DNA of 64,000 nucleotides from Cellulosimicrobium terreum (GTDB lineage: Bacteria > Actinomycetota > Actinomycetes > Actinomycetales > Cellulomonadaceae), in NCBI GenBank assembly GCA_014803435.1, contig JACYFD010000003.1, forward strand, positions 310,001 to 374,000. Reading direction: 5' to 3'. This document shows, piece after piece, positions 24,461-32,763 of this stretch. The stretch's first letter is position 1. The number at the start of each line of letters is the position of its first letter. A program made the position numbers and the translations under genes. The notes beneath the pieces are model-generated. The model made no database searches, had not been told where the DNA came from, and saw only the letters and a program-made list of their open reading frames with translations.

Positions 24461-24696
24461 GAGGGATTCCTGCGCTCGCCTCGTACGACCGCCGAGCCCG
24501 GAGCACCCGGGCTCACCCCGGCCTCCCGGACGGGCACACGGGCGAGCAGGATGACCAGACCAGCCGCATGCGCTGCCACCCGGGCAGCGTCACCGACCCG
24601 GGCAGGCAGGCGCATCGATCCGGCGCGCCCCACCTGCCCGTACCTCAACGGCCGCGCCCCGCGCGGCCGTCGACCTTGGAAAGGAAGGAGCGAATC
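24461..24696 (+). other. Long structured 5' leader of greA
   Basis: Between the presumed start site and greA lie two GC hairpins: 24494-24514 (8-bp stem, 5-nt loop) and 24650-24668 (7-bp stem, 5-nt loop). The second ends 28 nt before the GTG. No convincing small ORF or riboswitch core is recognised. It could be an attenuating leader or simply an untranslated spacer. Confidence 0.35.
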
Positions 24697-25179
24697 GTGA
24701 CCGACACCACCGTCACCTGGCTGACCCAGGAGGCGCACGACAGGCTGCAGGCCGAGCTCGCCCACCTGTCCGGCGAGGGCCGTACCGAGATCGCCGAGCG
24801 CATCGCCGCCGCGCGCGACGAGGGCGACCTCAAGGAGAACGGCGGCTACCACGCCGCCCGCGAGGAGCAGGCCAAGAACGAGGCCCGCATCCGTGAGCTC
24901 ACCGAGAAGCTGCGCAACGTGCAGATCGGCACGCCGCCCGACGACGGCACCGTCGAGCCGGGGATGGTGGTGACCGCGCTCGTCGCCGGCGACGAGATGA
25001 CGTTCCTCCTGGGCTCACGCGAGATCGCCGGGACCACGGACATGGACGTGTACTCCCCCACGTCTCCGCTCGGCGCCGCGATCGACGGCAAGTCCGTCGG
25101 GGACGAGTCCAGCTACACCGCGCCGAACGGCAACGAGATCGCCGTGAAGATCACCGCGGCCACGCCCTTCTCGGGCTGA
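24697..25179 (+). CDS. greA: Transcription elongation factor GreA
   Basis: 160-aa RNA polymerase cleavage factor that rescues backtracked complexes through the secondary channel. The N-terminal coiled coil (about 10-78) has the acidic tip RDEGDLKENGGY, with Asp44 and Glu47 expected to bind the catalytic magnesium. The C-terminal FKBP-like domain (about 80-158) includes GMVVTALVAGDEMTFLLGS and SSYTAPNGNEIAVKI. GTG at 24697 follows AAGGAAGGAG, a strong site. Followed by a strong terminator. The neighbourhood mca-DUF4307-greA-ilvA is conserved among actinobacteria. Confidence 0.96.
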   Translation: MTDTTVTWLTQEAHDRLQAELAHLSGEGRTEIAERIAAARDEGDLKENGGYHAAREEQAKNEARIRELTEKLRNVQIGTPPDDGTVEPGMVVTALVAGDEMTFLLGSREIAGTTDMDVYSPTSPLGAAIDGKSVGDESSYTAPNGNEIAVKITAATPFSG

Positions 25180-25186
25180 CCCGCCA

Positions 25187-25229
25187 GACGACGGCCCGGC
25201 TACCCGCTCACGGGTGCCGGGCCGTCGTC
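25187..25229 (+). terminator. Terminator of greA
   Basis: A near-perfect hairpin (about 19 paired bases, one bulged T, 4-nt loop ctca) starting 7 nt after the greA stop codon, followed by gtcc rather than a T-run. Confidence 0.75.
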
Positions 25230-25242
25230 GTCCCCGCACGAG

Positions 25243-26002
25243 ATGGCGGAAGGTTCTGCGGACGAGGCTCGCCGACGACCTCGACGCCGTCGGCCGGTCC
25301 GCACCGGGTTGATCACGTCGCACAGCGGCCTCGTCCCGGCGGACGCCACCTCGCTGCGCGGGCTGCGGGTCACGGGTCCCGGACCGCACGTGGGCCGATC
25401 TCGGCACGCTCGCGGCTGCACCCGAGGCGCGCGCGGACGGCCGGCCAGGCATGACCGAGCTCGTCGTCGACGGACGCCGTGCTGCGCGGCGTCGGGGGCG
25501 CTCGGCCTACCCGCGCGAGCGGCTCGAGTCCCGGCTCGCCTTGTGCGCCGGTCGTCGTGGCACCGAGGTGCTGCGCCGTGCGCTCGCGGCGTCCCGCCAT
25601 CGTGTCGACTCGCCGATGGAGACCCGGCTACGGCTGCGGCTGGTCGCCTCCGGGTTCTCGTGCCCCGTCGTGGGAGCGGACGTCCACGACGACACCGGCC
25701 GCTGGTTGGCGCGACCGGACCTCAGCCGGCCTGACCTGCGGATCGCGATCGAGTACGGCGGGCGCCACCACCTGGTGTCGCCGTCCCAGCGGCTGAACGA
25801 CGTCGCGCGCCAGGAAGAGCTCGAGCGCCTGGGGTGGCGGGTCGTGGTCCTGCTCGCCCACGACGTGCTGCCGCGGTGGCCGGCGACGGAGGGACGCGTG
25901 CTCCAGGCGTTCTACGACCGCGGCGTCCGTCCGTCCGACGTCGCGCCGGCCCCCGACGCTCCGGTACGCCGGGTCGTCGTGACGTCGACCCGCCTTCGAT
26001 GA
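25243..26002 (+). pseudogene. Frameshifted, N-truncated DUF559-type endonuclease-domain protein
   Basis: The C-terminal part (ATG-like frame from 25451) encodes a DUF559/Vsr-like nuclease fold: DSPMETRLRLRLVASGF, the core RPDLRIAIEYGGRHH, and LGWRVVVLLAHDVL. The expected upstream segment is split over two frames: TGLITSHSGLVPADATSLRGLRVTGP in one and DRTWADLGTLAAAPEARADGRPG in the frame of the nuclease part. The break is near 25375-25390 and a single base would join them. The usual N-terminal HTH is missing, since the greA terminator lies there. I read this as a decayed gene. A sequencing error could explain the frameshift but not the missing N-terminus. The 183-codon frame 25451-26002 could still be translated alone. 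Confidence 0.6.
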
Positions 26003-26017
26003 TCGACGAGACCAGGA

Positions 26018-27301
26018 TCAGTGCAATGGCGGCGTACGACCCGAGAGCTCGACGTGGTAGCCGTCGGCGCGCAGTCGCGCCACGAGCTCGTCGCAGTGCT
26101 CAGGCCCCTTGGTCTCCACCTGCATCCGCACCCAGGCCTCGCCGATCGCCAGGCCCACGTCGGTGCGGTCGTGGTCGATGTGCATGATGTTGCCGCGCGT
26201 CGACGCGATGGTCTCGAGCATGCCCGCGAGCGCACCCGGCCGGTCGTCCAGCAGGACCTGCAGCTGCACATAGCGGCCCGCGGCCGCGAGGCCGTGACGC
26301 ACGACGCGCAGCAGCACCAGCGGGTCGACGTTGCCGCCCGACAGCACGACGACGACCGGTCCCTCCAGCGGACGCGCGGACACGTCCGCGGGGTCCGCGA
26401 CGTCGAGCGCTCCCGCCGCCGCCAGCAGTGCCGCGACGCCCGTGGCCGCGGCGGGCTCCACGAGCAGCTTGGCGCGCTCCGCCACCATGAGCAGCGCCCG
26501 GGAGATCTCGCCCTCGCTGACGGTCCGTACCTCGACACCGTGCCGCGCGAGGATAGCGAACGGCACCACCCCCGGGGTGCCGACCGCGATGCCGTCGGCC
26601 ATCGTCCCCCGGAGCCGGACGGGCGTCGGCTCCCCCGCAGCGAGCGAGACCGGGTACGCCGCGGCACGCGCCGCCTGCACCCCGACCACCCGCACGTCCG
26701 GGGCCGCCTCCGCGAACGCCGCGGCCAGCCCCGCGACCAGCCCGCCGCCCCCGAGCGGGGCGACGACGGTCCGCACGTCCGGGACCTGCTCGAGGATCTC
26801 GAGCGCGATCGTCCCCTGGCCCGCGACGACGTCCGGGTGGTCGAACGGGTGGATGAGCACCGCCCCCGACCGCTCGCTCTCGGCGCGTGCGGCGGCGAGC
26901 GTCGCGTCGACGTCCTCGCCCACGAGCCGGACCTCGGCCCCGTACTGACGCGTCGCCGCGACCTTCGGCAGGGCGGCGTCGACCGGCATGTACACGACCG
27001 CGTGGATCCCGAGGAGTCCCGCCGCGAGGGCGACACCCTGCGCGTGGTTGCCGGCGCTCGCGGCGACGACGCCGCCCGCCTTCTCCGCGTCGGTCAGCCG
27101 GGCCATGCGCACGTAGGCACCGCGCACCTTGAACGACCCGGCGCGCTGCAGGTTCTCGCACTTCAGCAGCACCCGGACGCCGGCGGCGTCGCTGATCGCA
27201 CGCGTGGTCTGCACGGGGGTGACGGGGGCGACGCCGTCGAGCAGGCGGGCGGCCGCACGCACGTCCGCGAGGGTGACGTCCGCGGGATCGCCCGAGGTCA
27301 C
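26018..27301 (-). CDS. ilvA: Threonine ammonia-lyase (threonine dehydratase)
   Basis: 427-aa PLP enzyme turning L-threonine into 2-oxobutanoate and ammonia, first step to isoleucine or a catabolic route. PLP-binding Lys58 in GSFKVRGA, SAGNHAQGV, the glycine loop GGGGLVAG and the C-terminal LSGGNVDP are visible. A single ACT domain (about 345-420: YVQLQVLLDDRPGALAGML) is present, as in the catabolic/short form rather than the two-ACT biosynthetic enzyme. The GTG overlaps the stop of the upstream AI-2E-family gene by 3 bp (GTGA), so the two are coupled. Convergent with the broken DUF559 gene. Confidence 0.93.
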   Translation of the reverse strand: MTSGDPADVTLADVRAAARLLDGVAPVTPVQTTRAISDAAGVRVLLKCENLQRAGSFKVRGAYVRMARLTDAEKAGGVVAASAGNHAQGVALAAGLLGIHAVVYMPVDAALPKVAATRQYGAEVRLVGEDVDATLAAARAESERSGAVLIHPFDHPDVVAGQGTIALEILEQVPDVRTVVAPLGGGGLVAGLAAAFAEAAPDVRVVGVQAARAAAYPVSLAAGEPTPVRLRGTMADGIAVGTPGVVPFAILARHGVEVRTVSEGEISRALLMVAERAKLLVEPAAATGVAALLAAAGALDVADPADVSARPLEGPVVVVLSGGNVDPLVLLRVVRHGLAAAGRYVQLQVLLDDRPGALAGMLETIASTRGNIMHIDHDRTDVGLAIGEAWVRMQVETKGPEHCDELVARLRADGYHVELSGRTPPLH

Positions 27302-28599
27302 GACTCGGCGTCGCGGACGCTCCGGGCGGTGCCGGCGTCGTCCGGTCCTGCCACGGGCGAGTCGTCACCGTGCGCGGCTCGCCCGGGTGCGTCCTCGCTG
27401 AGGTCGCCCTCGGCGCGCCGGATCACGGGGGGTTGCGGTCTGCCCCGCACGACGACGCGTTCGTCCGTCCCGAGCTCGGGGAACTTGTCGTGCCCGTGCA
27501 GGTAGAGGATCACGGTGTTGAGGACGGCGGCGATCGGGACGGCGAACAGCGCCCCGACGATCCCGGCGGCGAAGCTGCCGGCGGCGACGACCAGCAGCAC
27601 GGCGACCGGGTGCAGCGAGACCGCGTGGCCCATGAGGAACGGCTGGAGGATGTGGCCCTCGATCTGCTGCACGAGCAGGACGATCCCGAGCATGATGAGC
27701 GCCGCGGGCCAGCCGTTCGCGACCAGCACGACGAGCACGGCGATCGAGCCGGTGACGATCGCACCGACGATCGGGATGAACGAGCCGATGAACACGAGGA
27801 TCGCGAGCGGCAGCGCGAGGCTCGGCACGAAGAACGCCGCCCCGATGCCGATGCCGACGGCGTCGACCGCCGCCACGAGGATCTGCGTCCGCGTGTACGC
27901 AGAGAGGGTGACGATGCCGCGTCGCCCGGCCTGGTGCACCCGGTCCCGGGAGCGCAGCGGCAGCAGGCCGACGACCCAGGACCAGATCGTGCGGCCGTCG
28001 AGGAGGAAGAAGAACGTGCAGAACAGCGCGATGAGCGCGCCGGCGAGGACGTGGCCGATCGTCGTGGCCGCCCCGAGCGCGCCGGAGACGATGCTGCTCT
28101 GGTTCTCGGAGATCGCGGACTGCGCCTGATCGAGGTAGGAGCTCAGGGTCGCGGAGTCCAGCCCGAGAGGACCGTCGGCGAGCCACGACATGAACTGGTC
28201 GAAGCCCTCGACCGCCTGGTCGCGCAGCTCCTGGAAGCCGCTGACGATCTGCTGCCCCGCGAGCGTCGCGAGACCCGCGACCACGAGGAGCAGCCCGACG
28301 AGCGCCGCGGCCGACGCCCAGACGCGGGACATGTGCAGGCGCCGCTGGAAGAACCGCTGGACGGGCGTCAGCAGCACCGTCAGCAGCAGCGCGACCGCGA
28401 TCGGGACGACGATGACCTTGAGCTCGGTCATGATCCACAGCGCCGCCGCGACAGCGGCGGCGATGAGCAGGAGCCGCCAGGACCAGGACGCGGCCCCGCG
28501 GACCGAGTCGGGGACGGCGTTCCCGGGCCGCCCCGGCGGGATCGGTGCGGTGGCCACCTGCTGGTCGGGCCGGTCGGAATGCTCCGTCTGCGCGCTCAC
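27298..28599 (-). CDS. AI-2E-family (TqsA/PerM-like) transporter
   Basis: 433-aa multi-pass protein with about eight membrane segments. Two open the protein after a 35-residue polar N-terminus (LLLIAAAVAAALWIM and VIVVPIAVALLLTVLLTPV); the rest follow an extracytoplasmic helical region (about 135-190). The PerM family signature VFIGSFIPIVGAIVTG is clear. A charged C-terminal tail follows. The GTG start lies 6 nt after TAGGGT (28606-28611), so the mRNA is probably leaderless. Substrate unknown; despite the family name, autoinducer export is proven only for some members. Confidence 0.9.
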   Translation of the reverse strand: MSAQTEHSDRPDQQVATAPIPPGRPGNAVPDSVRGAASWSWRLLLIAAAVAAALWIMTELKVIVVPIAVALLLTVLLTPVQRFFQRRLHMSRVWASAAALVGLLLVVAGLATLAGQQIVSGFQELRDQAVEGFDQFMSWLADGPLGLDSATLSSYLDQAQSAISENQSSIVSGALGAATTIGHVLAGALIALFCTFFFLLDGRTIWSWVVGLLPLRSRDRVHQAGRRGIVTLSAYTRTQILVAAVDAVGIGIGAAFFVPSLALPLAILVFIGSFIPIVGAIVTGSIAVLVVLVANGWPAALIMLGIVLLVQQIEGHILQPFLMGHAVSLHPVAVLLVVAAGSFAAGIVGALFAVPIAAVLNTVILYLHGHDKFPELGTDERVVVRGRPQPPVIRRAEGDLSEDAPGRAAHGDDSPVAGPDDAGTARSVRDAES

Positions 28600-28605
28600 A
28601 GCGCA

Positions 28606-28611
28606 ACCCTA
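28606..28611 (-). promoter_or_regulatory. -10 element of leaderless AI-2E-family/ilvA operon
   Basis: TAGGGT on the minus strand ends 6 nt before the GTG at 28599. There is no Shine-Dalgarno sequence. Confidence 0.5.
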
Positions 28612-28676
28612 GGGGAGCGGGCGCGACGACGCCCGTGACCGGGCGGCACCTGCGCACGATCTCCCCGTGACGGACG

Positions 28677-29933
28677 TCACGACAGCGCGCGCCCGAGGTC
28701 GGCGAGGAGGTCGTCCACGTCCTCGATGCCGACCGAGAGGCGCACGAGGTCGTCCGGCACCTCGAGCGCCGTACCGGCGACGGACCCGTGCGTCATGCGG
28801 CCGGGGTGCTCGATGAGCGACTCGACCCCGCCGAGCGACTCGGCGAGAGTGAACACCTGCGTGCGCGCGCACACGTCGAGCGCCTTCGCCTCGCTCCCGG
28901 CCCGGAACGACACCATGCCGCCGAACCCGCTCATCTGCCGGGCGGCCAGCTCGTGCCCCGGGTGCGACGCGAGGCCGGGGTAGATCACCTGCGTCACCGC
29001 CGGGTGCTCCTCGAGGAACGCCGCGACCACCGCGGCGTTGGCGCCGTGCCGGTCCATCCGCACGGCGAGGGTCTTGAGCCCGCGCAGCGTGAGCCACGCG
29101 TCGAACGGTCCGGCGACCGCCCCCGAGGCGTTCTGGTGGAAGCCGACCGCGCCCGCGACGTCGGTCCCCCCGGCCGGCGAGGCGAGGCTTCCGGGCAGCT
29201 GCGCGCCCGTCGCGACGACGAGGGCTCCCCCGACGACGTCGGAGTGCCCGCCGACGTACTTGGTCGTCGAGTGCACGACGACGTCCGCGCCCAGCGCGAG
29301 GGGCTGCTGCAGGTACGGCGTGGCGAACGTGTTGTCGACGACGAGCAGCGCCCCGGCCGCGTGCGCGACGTCCGCGAGCGCCGCGATGTCGGACACCCCG
29401 AGGAGCGGGTTCGTGGGCGTCTCGACCCACACGACCTTCGTCGCACCCGGCCGGGCGGCTGCCCTGACGGCGTCGACGTCCGTGAGGTCGACGGGCGTGT
29501 GCTCGATCCCCCAGGGACCGAAGACGCGGGCCACCAGCCGGTACGTGCCGCCGTACGCGTCGTCGGGGAGCACGACGTGGTCGCCCGGGCGCAGCACGGC
29601 CCGCAGGAGCGTGTCCTCGGCGGCGAGCCCCGACGCGAACGCGTACCCGCGCGCGGCGGGCCCGTCCGTCGTCGGGCCGAGCCCTCCCGACTCCGCGGCC
29701 GCGAGCGCCTCCTCGAGCGCGGTGCGCGTCGGGTTGGCCGAGCGCGAGTACTCGTACCCGCCGCGCAGCCCACCGACGCCGTCCTGCTTGTACGTCGACA
29801 CCTGATGGATGGGCGGCACGACGGCGCCCGTCGTGGGGTCCGGGTCCTGGCCCGCGTGGATGGCGCGGGTGGAGAAGCCGGTCGTGGTCCAGTCGGGGTG
29901 CTCGCCGCTGTGCTCGCTCGATGAGGTGCTCAC
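28677..29933 (-). CDS. metB: Cys/Met-metabolism PLP enzyme, cystathionine gamma-synthase/lyase type
   Basis: 418-aa fold-type I PLP enzyme of transsulfuration. Family blocks: TRAIHAGQDPDP and YEYSRSANPTR at the N-terminus, FASGLAAEDTLL, DDAYGGTYRL, VETPTNPLLGV, VVDNTFATPYLQQPL and HSTTKYVGGHSD, with the PLP Lys after STT, then SLGGVESLIEHPGRMTH. The GTG start is preceded at 7 nt by TAGGCT (29941-29946), indicating a leaderless mRNA. Gamma-synthase versus gamma-lyase activity cannot be settled by eye. A cystathionine beta-synthase gene at 43586-44992 would provide cystathionine for a lyase, which supports the reverse pathway. Confidence 0.9.
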   Translation of the reverse strand: MSTSSSEHSGEHPDWTTTGFSTRAIHAGQDPDPTTGAVVPPIHQVSTYKQDGVGGLRGGYEYSRSANPTRTALEEALAAAESGGLGPTTDGPAARGYAFASGLAAEDTLLRAVLRPGDHVVLPDDAYGGTYRLVARVFGPWGIEHTPVDLTDVDAVRAAARPGATKVVWVETPTNPLLGVSDIAALADVAHAAGALLVVDNTFATPYLQQPLALGADVVVHSTTKYVGGHSDVVGGALVVATGAQLPGSLASPAGGTDVAGAVGFHQNASGAVAGPFDAWLTLRGLKTLAVRMDRHGANAAVVAAFLEEHPAVTQVIYPGLASHPGHELAARQMSGFGGMVSFRAGSEAKALDVCARTQVFTLAESLGGVESLIEHPGRMTHGSVAGTALEVPDDLVRLSVGIEDVDDLLADLGRALS

Positions 29934-29940
29934 CCTGCCC

Positions 29941-29946
29941 AGCCTA
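29941..29946 (-). promoter_or_regulatory. -10 element of leaderless metB-like mRNA
   Basis: TAGGCT on the minus strand, 7 nt before the GTG at 29933. Confidence 0.45.
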
Positions 29947-30053
29947 CGAGTCGTGGCGTGCGCCGCGCGGTGGCGGGGCCCGACGTCGCACGGCACGGTG
30001 GGGCGGAGCGGCCCCGACCGCGGGGCAGGGTCTCGGACCGACGGAGGAGAAGC

Positions 30054-30848
30054 ATGAGGATCGACCTGGACGGCAGGACGGCGCTGGTCACGGGGTCGGC
30101 GCAGGGCATCGGGCTGGCGATCGCGCGGACCCTGGCGGCGTGCGGTGCGAGCGTCGTGGTGAACGGACGGTCGGAGGAGACGGCGCAGCGCGCGGCCGCG
30201 GACGTGCGCGAGCACGTGCCCGGCGCCGATGTCCTCGGCGTCGCCGCGGACCTCGCGACCGACGACGGCACCGCGACGATGCTGGCGGCCGTGCCCCGGG
30301 TCGACGTGCTCGTCAACAACCTCGGCATCTTCTCCAGCGCGGACCCGCTGGAGATCGACGACGACACCTGGCGCCGGTACTTCGAGGTCAACGTCCTCGT
30401 GGGTGTCCGTCTGACGCGTGCCTACCTGCCCGGGATGACGGAGCGCGGCTGGGGTCGCGTGCAGTTCATCGGGAGCGACTCGGCCGTCGTGATCCCGGCC
30501 GAGATGATCCACTACGGCGTGACGAAGACCGCGCTGCTCGGGGTCTCGCGCGGGTTCGCGAAGGCCGCCGCCGGCACGGGCGTGACGGTGAACAGCGTGC
30601 TGGCCGGGCCGACGCACACGGGCGGCGTCGAGGCGTTCGCGCGCGAGCTCGTCGGCGACGAGCTGCCGTGGGACGAGGCGCAGCGGGTCTTCATGCGCGA
30701 GCACCGGCCGCAGTCGCTGCTCCAGCGCCTCATCGAGCCGGAGGAGATCGCGCACATGGTGGCGTACCTCGCCTCGCCGCTCGCGTCCGCGACGACGGGT
30801 GCGGCGGTCCGCGTCGACGGAGGCTACGTCGACGCGATCGTCCCGTGA
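30054..30848 (+). CDS. Short-chain dehydrogenase/reductase
   Basis: 264-aa classical SDR. Visible motifs are VTGSAQGIG (about 12-20), VLVNNLGIF (NNxG), the catalytic Ser in IGSDSAV, YGVTK (active site Tyr and Lys) and a C-terminal TTGAAVRVDGGYVD that is typical of 3-oxoacyl-ACP reductase-like SDRs. ATG at 30054 follows GGAGGAGAAGC, a strong ribosome site. Divergent from the PLP enzyme gene. Substrate unknown. Confidence 0.9.
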   Translation: MRIDLDGRTALVTGSAQGIGLAIARTLAACGASVVVNGRSEETAQRAAADVREHVPGADVLGVAADLATDDGTATMLAAVPRVDVLVNNLGIFSSADPLEIDDDTWRRYFEVNVLVGVRLTRAYLPGMTERGWGRVQFIGSDSAVVIPAEMIHYGVTKTALLGVSRGFAKAAAGTGVTVNSVLAGPTHTGGVEAFARELVGDELPWDEAQRVFMREHRPQSLLQRLIEPEEIAHMVAYLASPLASATTGAAVRVDGGYVDAIVP

Positions 30849-30977
30849 GAGGCTCGCCGGAACACCCGGCGCCCCGGCCGCGTTCTACCCCGTGCCTGGA
30901 CGATGCGTCGTGGGCCCGGGACCGCTGGTCGGTCCCTCGCAGCGCCCCGGTCGTCCGGCACCTTCAGGAGGTAAGCG

Positions 30978-31658
30978 ATGAACTCGATCTTCGACGCGAT
31001 CTTCGGCTCGTCCGCCAAGACGGCCATGGTCGCCCCGGAGGACACGCTCCCCGGGCGTCAGTCCCCCGTCCTGCAGACCCCGCGCCCGCACACCGTGCTC
31101 GGCACGTCCGTCACGGGCCCCTGGCCCGAGGGCACCCGCGTGCTCTACGTCGCGATGGGCTGCTTCTGGGGTGCCGAGGAGATCTACTGGCAGGTCCCCG
31201 GCGTGGTGAGCACCGCCGTCGGGTACATGGGCGGCACGACGCCGAACCCCACCTACGAGGAGGCGTGCTCCGCGCGCACGGGCCACACCGAGACGGCGCT
31301 CGTCGCGTACGACCCCGCGAAGGTCTCGGAGGAGGAGCTGCTCAAGATCTTCTGGGAGCGGCACGACCCCACGCAGGGCTACCGGCAGGGCAACGACGTC
31401 GGCACGCAGTACCGCTCCGCGGTGTACTGGACCACGCCCGAGCAGGAGCGGGCGGTCCGCGAGACGGCCGAGCGCTACGGCAAGGTCCTCGAGGCCAAGG
31501 GGTACGACCCCATCACCACCGAGATGCGCCCCGCGTCCGAGGCCGGCCCGTTCTACTACGCCGAGGACTACCACCAGCAGTACCTGAGCGCCGCCAAGAA
31601 CCCGCACGGCTACCGCTGCCACTCGACCACGGGCGTCCCGTTCCCCGACGCCGCCTGA
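30978..31658 (+). CDS. msrA: Peptide methionine sulfoxide reductase MsrA
   Basis: 226-aa MsrA reducing methionine-S-sulfoxide in proteins and free methionine. The active-site motif GCFWGAEE carries the catalytic Cys62. [47 protein letters not shown] and the C-terminal [12 protein letters not shown] with the presumed recycling Cys follow. It has the roughly 50-residue N-terminal extension common to the long form found in actinobacteria and E. coli. The ATG is preceded by AGGAGGT, the strongest Shine-Dalgarno in the window. Confidence 0.96.
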   Translation: MNSIFDAIFGSSAKTAMVAPEDTLPGRQSPVLQTPRPHTVLGTSVTGPWPEGTRVLYVAMGCFWGAEEIYWQVPGVVSTAVGYMGGTTPNPTYEEACSARTGHTETALVAYDPAKVSEEELLKIFWERHDPTQGYRQGNDVGTQYRSAVYWTTPEQERAVRETAERYGKVLEAKGYDPITTEMRPASEAGPFYYAEDYHQQYLSAAKNPHGYRCHSTTGVPFPDAA

Positions 31659-31670
31659 GCCGACTGACAG

Positions 31671-31730
31671 CCGAGAAGTGAGCATCCGCCCCTGATCACG
31701 GCCGACCAGGGGCGGATACTTACTTCTCGG
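31671..31730. repeat. 60-nt palindromic element / bidirectional terminator after msrA
   Basis: Arms 31671-31694 and 31707-31730 form a 24-bp stem with two G-T wobbles around a 12-nt loop. It begins 12 nt after the msrA stop and lies between msrA and a truncated opposite-strand reading frame. It may be a terminator, or a copy of a mobile palindromic (REP-like) element. The style matches the two elements at 42927-42982 and 43523-43583, though the sequence differs. Confidence 0.6.
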
Positions 31731-31930
31731 TGGGATTCTCGGCAGGTTCGGTACACCTCGCGCGTGGTGAGCTCGGCGTAGGTCCAGACCTCGGGGCGCC
31801 CGGCCTCGGCACTCAGGTGCAGGACGGCGTCGTCCCCGACGTGGACGCCGACGTGGGCGCCGAACGCGTACGCCCGAGACGGCTGCACGTGCAGGTCCGG
31901 GGTCGTCGTGGCTGGATAGAGGGATGACAC
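31731..31930 (-). pseudogene. Possible gene remnant, codon-biased frame ending at the palindrome
   Basis: From an ATG at 31930 the minus strand encodes a plausible protein start, MSSLYPATTTPDLHVQPS, then AFGAHVGVHVGDDAVLHLS and RPEVWTYAELTTREVYRT. The repeated GAHVGVHVGDD pattern and strong third-position GC suggest real coding history. The frame then runs into the 31671-31730 palindrome and antisense of msrA, to a stop at 31610. It could be a small live gene or a gene cut off by insertion of the palindromic element. The family is not recognised. Its start overlaps the AKR start by 7 bp on the opposite strand. Confidence 0.35.
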
Positions 31931-32763
31931 TCATCCCCACCCTCACGGCTCAGGACGGCACGGCGATCCCCGCGGTCGGGTTCGGTACGTACAAGCTCCG
32001 CGGCTCGGACGGCGCGGACACGATCGCGCGCGCGATCGACGCCGGGTACCGGCTGGTCGACTCGGCGTTCAGCTACGAGAACGAGGGTGCCGTCGGCGCC
32101 GCCGTCCGGCGTACAAGCGTCCCGCGCGACGACGTGCTCGTGACGTCCAAGCTCCCGGGCCGCTACCAGGAGCACGACGCCGCGGTGCGGGCGGTCGAGG
32201 AGTCGCTGTTCCGGACGGGGCTCGACCACATCGACCTGTACCTCATCCACTGGCCCAACCCGGGACGTGGGACGTACGTCGAGGCGTACCAGGCGCTCGT
32301 CGAGTGCCGCGAGCGTGGTCTGATCCGCCACGTGGGCGTGTCGAACTTCCTGCCGGAGCACCTGGACGCGGTGATCGAGGCGACAGGCGTCACGCCGGTG
32401 GTCAACCAGGTCGAGCTGCACCCGTACTTCCCGCAGGCGGACCAGCGCGCGGCGGACGCGGCACGCGGGATCGTGACGGAGGCGTGGAGCCCCATCGGGC
32501 GGGCGAACGACCTGCTCGGCGACGCGGTGGTCGCCGAGGTCGCCCGCGCCCACGACGTCTCGCCCGTGCAGGCGATCCTGCGCTGGCACGTCCAGCTCGG
32601 GGTCGTGCCGATCCCCAAGGCCTCCTCGCCCGAGCGCCAGCGCGAGAACCTCGACGTCTTCTCCTTCGAGCTGAGCGACGCCGAGATGGCCGCGATCACC
32701 GGGCTCGGGCGCCCGGACGGCCGGACGAACGACCAGGACCCCGCGATCTACGAGGAGCTCTGA
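31924..32763 (+). CDS. Aldo/keto reductase
   Basis: 279-aa NADPH-dependent AKR of the 2,5-diketo-D-gluconate reductase/prostaglandin F-synthase type. The catalytic tetrad is complete: Asp46 and Tyr51 in VDSAFSYENE, Lys76 in VTSKL and His109 in YLIHWP. Cofactor-binding IPKASSPERQREN is near the C-terminus. GAGGG directly precedes the ATG. Usual length. Substrate not predictable. The adjacent phosphoesterase gene on the other strand overlaps its 3' end by 16 bp. Confidence 0.93.
   Translation: MTLIPTLTAQDGTAIPAVGFGTYKLRGSDGADTIARAIDAGYRLVDSAFSYENEGAVGAAVRRTSVPRDDVLVTSKLPGRYQEHDAAVRAVEESLFRTGLDHIDLYLIHWPNPGRGTYVEAYQALVECRERGLIRHVGVSNFLPEHLDAVIEATGVTPVVNQVELHPYFPQADQRAADAARGIVTEAWSPIGRANDLLGDAVVAEVARAHDVSPVQAILRWHVQLGVVPIPKASSPERQRENLDVFSFELSDAEMAAITGLGRPDGRTNDQDPAIYEEL

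Noticed and set aside
31671-31730. Third copy of the 42927/43523 repeat family
   Set aside because: Similar size and shape, but the arm sequences do not match those elements beyond a short CGAGAA/GGAGAA resemblance.
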